From contig JBAXII010000023.1 of NCBI GenBank assembly GCA_037138475.1, forward strand, positions 1 to 9,060: a stretch of DNA of 9,060 nt. The letters are read 5' to 3'. Every line of letters starts with the position of its first letter. Positions within the stretch are counted from its first letter, which is position 1. The notes under the pieces are model-generated. The model did no database searches, had not been told where the DNA came from, and saw only the letters and a list, made by a program, of their open reading frames with translations. The position numbers and the translations under genes are program-made. Positions 1 to 5,133 of the stretch are shown here, piece by piece. The DNA is from JAGOLU01 sp037138475. GTDB lineage: Bacteria > Patescibacteriota > Microgenomatia > UBA1406 > GWC2-37-13.

Positions 1-2
1 GG

Positions 3-19
3 GCAGGTAGTCTACCTGC
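3..19. repeat. Short perfect hairpin at window edge
   Basis: GCAGGTA and TACCTGC form a 7-bp stem around a 3-nt loop. It may be the 3' end of a terminator or repeat belonging to a gene outside the window. There is no clear T-run after it, so a terminator role is unproven. Confidence 0.3.
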
Positions 20-109
20 TTACTGAATCGTTGCGTTGGATTATGGAATGCGTCATATGCAAACATCAAACAGGTACCAATAGGTTTGACTTATAAGCAA
101 ACTGCTGGG

Positions 110-910
110 ATGGCGAGGTCTCGTGATCCTAGGAGAAGCAGATTATCTAACCCACCACCTTTGGCGGATCTCACCTATCTTGGAAGTGATTATCAGGACA
201 ATCCTCCTCTCATACAACGAGAGACCCGTGCTAAGAAACGGAATCGACTTGTTCAAAAAATGCCCAAGATCTATATCAAGGTAAGCAGACTATCTACTCC
301 AAAACCAAAGGCAGATCTCACCAATTTTGGAAATGATTATCAGAACAATCCCCCCATCATACAACGAGAGACCCGTGCTAAAAAAAGGAATCGACCTAAA
401 AAACCGACTACAAATGTCTCTAGTCCGATACCAACGAGAATCAAATCTTTAGAGAAACCAGCTCATACAGACAAACAGAAAGAGTCTAAGTCCCCCGCAA
501 TGATCAAGCGCAGCGATGTCATCGATACTCCCACAATGATCGCTACTTCAGCGAACATTTTTAGTCAAGCCCTTACCAACGAAGTTAAAAAAGTACCCCA
601 AATCAAAAATCCTATTCCAACAGAAACGTCATCTCAGACTTTGTATCCTATGCAGAGCAAGGAATTCGATTGGAAAAAAATGTGGAAATTCTTCATAGAA
701 CTTTCACTTCAGGATGATCCACGCGTCATTCGGTATCTTAACTCACGACAAATCACGTTGCTCAATAAAATGTATAGGAACGGCGTAGATGAGATACCTC
801 CTAAGCTCATCAATGCATTATCTATTTCTATTGCAAACCTATTGAACGAAAAGGAAGAAGGCCGATATGGAATTCACACAACTCCCCCCAATCTACACCC
901 TCCTCCCTAG
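110..910 (+). CDS. Unrecognised basic protein with duplicated N-terminal segment
   Basis: I do not recognise this 266-residue protein. It has three parts. Residues about 10-96 contain two copies of a 37-38 residue unit with a 49-residue period; both units contain the strings NPP and IQRETRAKKRNR. Residues about 97-190 are a polar, Pro/Ser/Thr/Lys-rich stretch that is probably disordered. Residues about 190-255 form a predicted helical domain with KMWKFFIELSLQDDPRVIRY and LLNKMYRNGVDEIPP. No signal peptide or membrane segment is visible. The clusters RAKKRNR and RSRDPRRSR would suit binding to nucleic acid or another anion, but that is a guess. The ATG at 110 is chosen; an in-frame TTG at 86 would add eight residues, and neither start has a good ribosome binding site. 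Base composition is more A-rich than in the peptidoglycan genes downstream, which may point to a different history. It stands alone: the next element downstream is a tRNA on the other strand. Confidence 0.6.
   Translation: MARSRDPRRSRLSNPPPLADLTYLGSDYQDNPPLIQRETRAKKRNRLVQKMPKIYIKVSRLSTPKPKADLTNFGNDYQNNPPIIQRETRAKKRNRPKKPTTNVSSPIPTRIKSLEKPAHTDKQKESKSPAMIKRSDVIDTPTMIATSANIFSQALTNEVKKVPQIKNPIPTETSSQTLYPMQSKEFDWKKMWKFFIELSLQDDPRVIRYLNSRQITLLNKMYRNGVDEIPPKLINALSISIANLLNEKEEGRYGIHTTPPNLHPPP
137..395 (+). repeat. Two 112-bp direct repeats inside the first gene (137-248 and 284-395)
   Basis: The segments 137-248 and 284-395 are near-identical and offset by exactly 147 bp (49 codons), so the duplication is in frame. 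Within them the block reading ATACAACGAGAGACCCGTGC is unchanged in both copies. The high DNA identity implies a recent duplication or ongoing homogenisation. Confidence 0.85.
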
Positions 911-949
911 CCGCAGTGATATGAATAAGCGTTGTAAGCGAGGCGCCTT

Positions 950-1020
950 TGGTGGAGAATCCGCAACCTTCCCGCCTCATCGGCGGACAAGCCCGCCATG
1001 GCGGGACGCTTCTAACCAGT
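950..1020 (-). pseudogene. Truncated tRNA-His-like copy carrying a palindromic insert
   Basis: Read on the minus strand from 1020, this starts with ACTGGTTAGAAGCG, close to the D-loop and D-stem 3' half of the intact tRNA-His next to it. It continues with a GC-rich palindromic block (1006-970) where the anticodon arm should be, then AGGTTGCGGATTC (variable loop and start of the T-arm), and ends TCCACCA. The acceptor 5' strand, half of the D-arm and most of the T-arm are missing, so it cannot fold as a tRNA. It lies only 3 bp beyond the CCA end of the intact gene, as expected for a decayed tandem duplicate. It could instead be a dispersed repeat family derived from a tRNA. Confidence 0.6.
970..1006. 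repeat. Nested CCCGCC/GGCGGG palindromic element
   Basis: CCCGCC (971-976) and GGCGGG (1000-1005) bound the block. Inside are further inverted pieces, CGGCGGA (981-987) and CCCGCC followed by AT and GGCGGG (992-1005), as if one palindrome had entered another. It occupies the anticodon-arm position of the tRNA relic at 950-1020. The same outer arms recur at 1163-1178 and 9010-9051. Confidence 0.7.
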
Positions 1021-1023
1021 ATT

Positions 1024-1101
1024 TGGGGTGGTATACCGAATTCGAATCGGCAACCTCCTGCTTCACAGGCAGGCGCTCTAACCAGTTGAGCTAATACCAC
1101 C
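1024..1101 (-). tRNA. tRNA-His (anticodon GTG)
   Basis: The minus strand folds into a complete cloverleaf. The acceptor stem GTGGTAT pairs with ATACCAC; the D-stem is GCTC/GAGC; the anticodon stem CCTGC/GCAGG encloses the loop CTGTGAA; the variable region is AGGTT; the T-stem GCCGA/TCGGT encloses TTCGAAT. The anticodon is GTG, which reads His codons. The gene encodes the extra 5' residue G-1 (complement of 1101), facing the discriminator C73 (complement of 1027). This pair is the identity element specific to tRNA-His and confirms the assignment independently of the anticodon. CCA is encoded (complement of 1024-1026). The molecule is 78 nt including G-1 and CCA. It is flanked on both sides by broken copies of itself. 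Confidence 0.96.
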
Positions 1102-1146
1102 AATAGATCTCACATCGATGCAACTTGTGTCTTTCACTATCTATTC

Positions 1147-1152
1147 ATTATA
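1147..1152 (-). promoter_or_regulatory. Perfect TATAAT -10 box for tRNA-His
   Basis: The minus strand carries a consensus TATAAT about 45 nt upstream of the tRNA 5' end, which would leave a short leader for RNase P to remove. No good -35 box lies 16-18 nt upstream; that space is taken by the palindrome at 1163-1178. The element may rely on the -10 box alone or be weakened by the insertion. Confidence 0.5.
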
Positions 1153-1162
1153 TCTGCAACCT

Positions 1163-1178
1163 TCCCGCCAAGGCGGGA
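1163..1178. repeat. Perfect palindrome TCCCGCC-AA-GGCGGGA
   Basis: Seven-bp arms around a 2-nt centre. It replaces the anticodon stem-loop of the relic at 1154-1221 and shares its arms with the elements at 970-1006 and 9010-9051. Confidence 0.8.
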
Positions 1179-1190
1179 CGCTTCTAACCA

Positions 1191-1207
1191 TCCGCCGAAT
1201 CGGCGGA
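1191..1207. repeat. Perfect palindrome TCCGCCGA-A-TCGGCGGA
   Basis: Eight-bp arms around one central base, sitting in the D-loop of the relic at 1154-1221. Its core TCCGCCGAT also appears inside the block at 970-1006 on the minus strand. Confidence 0.8.
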
Positions 1208-1227
1208 GAGCTAATACCACCAAAATA

Positions 1228-1260
1228 TGTCTGACAACGACCAGAAGAAGTCATCAGACA
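1228..1260. repeat. Inverted repeat TGTCTGA...TCAGACA
   Basis: Seven-bp arms enclose 19 nt that hold a further possible GAC/GTC pairing. Read on the minus strand it is followed by ATATTTT, so it could be a weak terminator there. No minus-strand gene ends at this point, so it may be a structural or regulatory element instead. The role is not determined. Confidence 0.3.
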
Positions 1261-1314
1261 GGCTATTTTACCATGTTTTGAGTCCACTTTGGGGCGATTT
1301 ATGCCTACTTTAGA

Positions 1315-1343
1315 TTGTCATGGGGCTTCATGTCCTGTACAAT
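1315..1343 (+). promoter_or_regulatory. Sigma70-type promoter giving a leaderless mRNA
   Basis: TTGTCA (1315-1320) and TACAAT (1338-1343) are separated by exactly 17 nt. Each differs from consensus at a single base. The expected transcription start, 6-7 nt after the -10 box, falls on the ATG at 1350, so the mRNA would start at or within a base of the initiation codon. This decides the start of the hydrolase gene: the upstream in-frame ATG at 1320 overlaps the -35 box and would not be transcribed. Confidence 0.65.
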
Positions 1344-1349
1344 CTACCC

Positions 1350-2033
1350 ATGTCTGCACCAGTACTCGTCATACTCCATGGATGGGGACATTCCAGCGCC
1401 ATGTGGTCGCCTGTCGCTCAGCTTTTTCGTGATCATGAGGTCATCAACCTCGATCTCCCTGGGTTTGGATCTGAGCCTCTCGTATCGGGAGAGTGGGGAG
1501 TGGGAGAGTATAGCAGGTGGACAAATGAAAAATTAAAAATGAAAAAGGTAAAAAGAGCGATCCTGATGGGGCACTCGTTTGGGGGGAGGATCGCCGCGCA
1601 TATTGCATCTACGCGACCTGACTGGCTCGCTGGGCTCATACTCATTGGCGCACCATGTTTGTACAAACCCTCACACAAGGCACGTATCATCGGCCGCATC
1701 GCTAAGGTCGCAAAAACGCTCGGCCTCACCCAGTCACCATGGTCACTCAACAGTGAGCTGACTGAAGCTGATAAAAAAGGTTTGGGTCAGATCTATCGCA
1801 AAGTCGTGACGCATGATCAGACAGCAGAGCTCGCACAGATCGCAACCCCCACCCTCATCATCCGTGGATCACTTGATACGTATCCTGATGCAGAGACGAC
1901 AGAAGAGATGCATGCCTTGATAGCAGGCAGTGCCCTTGAGACAGTAGCGGGAGCTGGACACAATATCCACCTGGAGAGTCCCACACTCCTCCATGCGATC
2001 ATGAACAAGTGGTTTCAGAAGACATTTGTCTAA
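1350..2033 (+). CDS. Alpha/beta-hydrolase fold enzyme
   Basis: This is a 227-residue single-domain serine hydrolase, probably cytoplasmic (no signal peptide). Its substrate cannot be told from sequence. The N-terminal strand leads into HGWG (residues 10-13), the usual oxyanion-hole loop, and then DLPGFG (35-40). The nucleophile elbow is GHSFGG with Ser76. The acid is probably Asp176 in GSLDTYPD and the catalytic histidine is His204 in GAGHNIHLE, so the triad is complete. The lid region (about 107-155) is short and basic. Length is slightly under the 250-280 usual for the family. The ATG at 1350 is chosen over 1320 because of the promoter placement and because the family normally begins just before the LVILHGWG strand. 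There is no Shine-Dalgarno sequence. An A-rich stretch at 1521-1556 encodes a Lys-rich helix just before the nucleophile elbow. Confidence 0.88.
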   Translation: MSAPVLVILHGWGHSSAMWSPVAQLFRDHEVINLDLPGFGSEPLVSGEWGVGEYSRWTNEKLKMKKVKRAILMGHSFGGRIAAHIASTRPDWLAGLILIGAPCLYKPSHKARIIGRIAKVAKTLGLTQSPWSLNSELTEADKKGLGQIYRKVVTHDQTAELAQIATPTLIIRGSLDTYPDAETTEEMHALIAGSALETVAGAGHNIHLESPTLLHAIMNKWFQKTFV

Positions 2034-2093
2034 AGTGAATTGTAATTACATGACATCAATAAATATATGAGCAAAAACCCAATTACCGACTGT

Positions 2094-2153
2094 GTCATCC
2101 CGAACTTGATTCGGGATCTTCTTGTTAGGATGCTGAAACAAGTTCAGCATGAC
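2094..2153. repeat. Compound palindromic repeat bounded by GTCAT...ATGAC
   Basis: Two hairpins lie back to back: CCCGAA/TTCGGG, and CTGAA/TTCAG near the right end. The outer ends GTCAT and ATGAC also match, and GAACTTG pairs with CAAGTTC, so the whole 60-nt unit can fold as a long hairpin or as two small ones. It fills the gap between the hydrolase and murF. Other GTCAT-type units lie at 3703, 3809, 8820 and 8946. Confidence 0.75.
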
Positions 2154-2197
2154 AAAAGTATTACCACTGAATTTTCAAATTATGCAATGTTAATATC

Positions 2198-3520
2198 ATG
2201 AAGTACCTTTCGCATATTTTTCCTTTTTCTGATTTTATATACATCCTCCAACAAGAGGAGTATAGCTCCCTGCGTCTCATCAATTGGCTCCCTCGATTCT
2301 TTTTCCGTCGTCAGATCCAGGTGCGTCAGCACCTCGTCTGGACAGCGCGCGCAAAGATACTCCTCGGAGCATCGGTGCTCGTGTATCTAATGGCACTGTC
2401 AGTCGGCATGATGCAATCATCGATGTATGTATTGCCCCTCATGGTCATACTCACCATCATCTGTATCCCACTCCATGTCCTCATCGCCAATCTACTCACG
2501 TCTCCCATCTTTGCAATGATAAAAAATAGGAGGCTCTATCTCGCCAGTGCAAAAGTCAAATCTGTGCATGGCCTACAGGTGATCGCGGTAGCGGGCAGCT
2601 ATGGCAAGACCACGATCAAGCAACTGATCTATGAGATGATCAGATACACCAAACGTGTACAGATGGTAGAGGGTAATATTAATACTCCTCTCGGCATAGC
2701 CGACTGGGTCAGTGCAAAGCTCCAGCAAAATACTGAGGTGCTTATCGTTGAGATGGATACCTACCACCAAGGTGAGATAGCTGAGTGTTGCTGGGTGACA
2801 CCTCCTGATATCGCGATACTTGCAAATATTGGCGATCAGCACCTCGAGCGATTCGCGGGACCTGCCGATCATGCAAAAGCACTGAGTGAGATATTTACTT
2901 TTGCAAAACAGACTGCGATCCTCGTCGCCGATGCAGATACGCTGCAAACCCTCCGTAAGCAAACTGGATTTGTGCCCTCACGACATATGCGGATCGAGGA
3001 GGTGTCACCAGATAGTACCAATGTGCGAGGCATCAATATGGTATTTGCACAGAAGGCTGCTGAAATCCTCGCGGTACCGGTCAGATTCAAGGATGATGCT
3101 GCATCGCGCGCAGAGGAGCCAGAACGTCGAAAGAGCAAAGCTCAGATGTATGGATATGACGCGATAGACGACTCGTACAACATCAGCTTTACCACTGTGA
3201 GTACGAGTCTCGCTGAGGCGCGAGCGTATGCGAGCTCACTGGGGAAAAAGCTGCTGGTGGTAACGGCTGGGATCCCCGAGCTCTCCAAAGAGAATCGAGA
3301 GAATCAGCGCAAACTGGGACAGCTGTTGCTTTCTTCGGCTGATCATGCCTACGTACTGAGGAGCATGTTTCACGAAGAGATATGCAGAGGCTTGAGGGAC
3401 GATACAAGATATACACTCGTAAAAGATCTGAACGAGTTTATACAGCTCGCTCCGCAGAAACATATCCCTGCTGAGTATGTACTTCTCGTCTTGCCTGAAC
3501 TGACGGATCTGTATTATTAA
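2198..3520 (+). CDS. murF: MurF-like Mur ligase with N-terminal membrane segment
   Basis: A 440-residue protein. MurF adds D-Ala-D-Ala to the UDP-MurNAc-tripeptide using ATP. Residues 1-50 are aromatic and basic and contain LQQEEYSSLRLINWL. Two strong membrane segments follow at about 53-72 and 76-100. The Mur ligase central domain starts near 125 with the P-loop GSYGKTT (133-139). VEMDTYHQGEI (184-194) and NIGDQH (210-215) match the conserved Glu and His motifs of the family, and HAKALSEI lies where the carbamylated lysine is expected. DDSYN (324-328) is the MurF-type motif that opens the C-terminal domain; the usual ANP after it is missing. GIPELS (358-363) matches the GxxxEL motif. The normal 80-residue MurF substrate-binding N-domain is absent and replaced by the membrane part, and the C-terminal domain is short. 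The nearby alr and ddl genes support the role. It could act on a related peptide substrate. No Shine-Dalgarno sequence is seen. Confidence 0.85.
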   Translation: MKYLSHIFPFSDFIYILQQEEYSSLRLINWLPRFFFRRQIQVRQHLVWTARAKILLGASVLVYLMALSVGMMQSSMYVLPLMVILTIICIPLHVLIANLLTSPIFAMIKNRRLYLASAKVKSVHGLQVIAVAGSYGKTTIKQLIYEMIRYTKRVQMVEGNINTPLGIADWVSAKLQQNTEVLIVEMDTYHQGEIAECCWVTPPDIAILANIGDQHLERFAGPADHAKALSEIFTFAKQTAILVADADTLQTLRKQTGFVPSRHMRIEEVSPDSTNVRGINMVFAQKAAEILAVPVRFKDDAASRAEEPERRKSKAQMYGYDAIDDSYNISFTTVSTSLAEARAYASSLGKKLLVVTAGIPELSKENRENQRKLGQLLLSSADHAYVLRSMFHEEICRGLRDDTRYTLVKDLNEFIQLAPQKHIPAEYVLLVLPELTDLYY

Positions 3521-3559
3521 CTAATAACTGATAGTTGAGAACTGAGAACTCATAGTGCG

Positions 3560-3590
3560 TAGCTCATTGCTAAGAGCTAAGAGCTGAGAG
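3560..3590. repeat. AGAGCT-rich short repeat
   Basis: The stretch contains TAGCTC and GAGCTA as a 6-bp stem and direct copies of AAGAGCT. A close relative, again ending AGCTGAGAG, lies at 8868-8897. The two copies are over 5 kb apart, so this is an interspersed family. Confidence 0.5.
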
Positions 3591-3702
3591 AAGGGGGAGG
3601 ATGGAGTATTGAAAATAGTAACAATCACATTCTGAACTACTTACATGTTTACCTTATGTTCTACTTATACGTAATCCCCTCAATTCACTCATTCATATCT
3701 TC

Positions 3703-3729
3703 GTCATGTTGAGCGTAGCGAAACATCCC
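3703..3729. repeat. Short GTCATGTTGAGCG...AAACATCCC element
   Basis: It has the GTCAT start and the GAGCG(T/A)AGCGAA core shared in type with the element at 8946-8989, and a small ATGTT/AACAT stem. Confidence 0.55.
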
Positions 3730-3808
3730 TCATTATTCGCAGCTTTCAAGTAGGGAGATTGTAATAGTCAACTAATTCGATGTCGATTATTTACACCCTC
3801 ACTTGTCT

Positions 3809-3898
3809 GTCATCCTCGTGAACACGAGGATCCAATGGTATATATGAGGCTGTTTAGGTGTGCGGCTTCTTTAGATCCCCGCCTTCGCGGGGATGACA
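3809..3898. repeat. Compound GTCATCC...GGATGAC element with two hairpins
   Basis: The left hairpin is ATCCTCGT/ACGAGGAT with loop GAAC; the right is ATCCCCGC/GCGGGGAT with loop CTTC. Both stems are 8 bp and perfect. The outer ends GTCATCC and GGATGAC are inverted, so the unit has the same architecture as 2094-2153. It sits between convergent genes and could end transcription from both sides, but neither hairpin has a T-run. Confidence 0.75.
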
Positions 3899-3974
3899 TG
3901 CAGAGAAATCTGTCACCGATATTATTGACTATTACAAGGATGACGGAATTGAGGAAATTTCATTGCGCCTTCTT

Positions 3975-4005
3975 TCCTACTTACATACTGTCCTACTTAC
4001 ATACT
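3975..4005. repeat. Tandem 15-nt repeat overlapping the ddl 3' end
   Basis: TCCTACTTACATACT occurs at 3975-3989 and, after one G, at 3991-4005. The second copy covers the last codons and the stop of ddl. Similar CTACTT and TTACAT pieces lie around 3636-3670. Confidence 0.7.
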
Positions 4006-5133
4006 TACAAACTTCTCCACAATATCTGTCTTGTAGTCGAGCTGAAGTGTTTTGGTCTCCTGATGATCCCGGATGGACTGCTCGATCATGTCGGTGATTT
4101 GCTGGGTGAAGGAGATACCGCTCGCCTCCCAGAGATAGAATGCCATTGAGCCTGGAATCGGATTGACCTCGGTGAGATAGAGCATATTCCCCGTTTTGAC
4201 ATACATAAAATCTATGCGGGTCATGCTCCGTGATCTGGTAGCGAGGTAGGCACTTTTTGCTACTTCTTGAATTCGTTCTTTGAGCTCGTCATCGATGAGC
4301 GCAGGGAGCTCGCGCTGGAGAGATGCCATACCTGAGCCTCCTGATTTTTTACCACCCCTTTCGTATTTGTCTGCAAAGCTGAGTATCTCACTGGAGGAGA
4401 GGGGATGCTCGATCTCACTCGCCTCCAGCACTCCATCGATACAGCGGACCGCGCAGTTGTACTCTTCAAACTTTGGCAAATATTTCTCGATCAATACCTC
4501 AGTGTCCATATATGATGCTTCGATGAGCGCCTTCTCGAGCTCCAGTTCAGTATGTGCTACCTTGATGCCGATACTTGATCCGAGGTGTGCGGGCTTTACG
4601 ATCGCAGGGAGTCCGAGTTTTTCGACGGCAAGCTGAGTGAAGGGGAGTGAGGTCGCGCGAATATGAGTCGAGGTAAAAGACATGCCAGGCACGGTGAGAA
4701 TATCAGACATTTCAAGCATCGCTTTGGTGACTTGTTTGTTCATCGTAATCACTGCGGACTCTTGGGATGGGCCCGTATAGGCAAGTCCGATAGTTTCCAA
4801 GAATCCCTGCACTGGACCGCTCTCGCCAGAACCTCCGTGAAAGGCGAGGTAGGCCGCGACAGGTCTCACGGTGCGTTTGATGAGACCTGAGGTATGCATG
4901 TTGGGACCCGTGTGGTCTCGCTTCCATGAGACGACTACTCGCTTTGAGGTGGCAAACTGTGAGCGCGAGGTGAGATCGGGGAGGTAGCTGATCTTGCCAT
5001 CTCGAGATATGTATATGGCATGAGGTGTATAGATCGCTCGATCTATCTTTTCGAGCACTTGGAGTCCGGTGATGACCGAGACTTCGTGCTCTGCCGAGAC
5101 TCCGCCAAACATGACAAGGATGTCCTTTTTCAT
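3997..5133 (-). CDS. ddl: D-alanine--D-alanine ligase
   Basis: A cytoplasmic ATP-grasp enzyme of 378 residues that joins two D-alanines for peptidoglycan. The N-terminal signature GGVSAEHEVS (10-19) carries the conserved Glu15. HGGSGESGPVQG (99-110) matches the usual HGxxGEDGxxQG with Ser in place of Asp, and YTG (119-121) follows. The ATP-grasp part has KPAHLGSSIGI (180-190), RIDF (306-309) and EVNPIPGSM (322-330), whose Glu and Asn are the Mg-binding residues; the family more often has NTxPG. The omega loop around 250-280 is Gly/Ser/Lys-rich and lacks the common YDYxxKY form. The ATG at 5133 is chosen over one six codons upstream because it forms an ATGA overlap with the alr stop (translational coupling) and because MKKDILVMFGG is the normal family start. 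The last codons come from the tandem repeat at 3975-4005. Length is at the long end for Ddl. Confidence 0.95.
   Translation of the reverse strand: MKKDILVMFGGVSAEHEVSVITGLQVLEKIDRAIYTPHAIYISRDGKISYLPDLTSRSQFATSKRVVVSWKRDHTGPNMHTSGLIKRTVRPVAAYLAFHGGSGESGPVQGFLETIGLAYTGPSQESAVITMNKQVTKAMLEMSDILTVPGMSFTSTHIRATSLPFTQLAVEKLGLPAIVKPAHLGSSIGIKVAHTELELEKALIEASYMDTEVLIEKYLPKFEEYNCAVRCIDGVLEASEIEHPLSSSEILSFADKYERGGKKSGGSGMASLQRELPALIDDELKERIQEVAKSAYLATRSRSMTRIDFMYVKTGNMLYLTEVNPIPGSMAFYLWEASGISFTQQITDMIEQSIRDHQETKTLQLDYKTDIVEKFVSM

Larger units (their letters stand above)
1154..1221 (-). pseudogene. Second tRNA-His-like relic with two palindromic inserts
   Basis: Read on the minus strand from 1221, this begins with a G-1-like G and GTGGTATTAGCTC, identical to the acceptor 5' strand and D-stem of the intact tRNA-His. 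A perfect 17-nt palindrome (1207-1191) then sits in the D-loop. TGGTTAGAAGCG follows, then a second palindrome (1178-1163) in place of the anticodon stem-loop, then AGGTTGC. The T-arm and acceptor 3' strand are absent; the sequence instead runs into the TATAAT of the real tRNA-His. It therefore cannot be a working tRNA. It complements the other relic: this copy keeps the 5' part, that one the 3' part. Confidence 0.65.
3521..3996. other. Repeat-filled gap between convergent murF and ddl
   Basis: No gene is supported in these 476 bp. They hold an AGAGCT-rich stretch (3560-3590), GTCAT-type hairpin elements (3703-3729 and 3809-3898) and a 16-nt tandem repeat that begins at 3975. No classical hairpin plus T-run terminator is seen on either strand, so transcription from both sides may end within the hairpin elements. 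Confidence 0.6.

Noticed and set aside
828..1103. 91-residue minus-strand ORF starting MVVLAQLVRAPACEAGG
   Set aside because: It is a translation through the tRNA-His gene and its relics; this peptide is a well-known false product of tRNA genes.
1154..1221. A second functional tRNA with long D-arm
   Set aside because: The T-arm and acceptor 3' strand are missing and the anticodon region is a palindrome with a 2-nt loop.
2094..3898. CRISPR array
   Set aside because: The palindromic repeats differ in sequence, are irregularly spaced, and have no equal-length spacers or cas genes.
3835..4149. 104-residue plus-strand ORF with LDPRLRGDD
   Set aside because: The peptide comes from the GATCCCCGCC...GGGGATGAC hairpin repeat, and the rest lies antisense to ddl.
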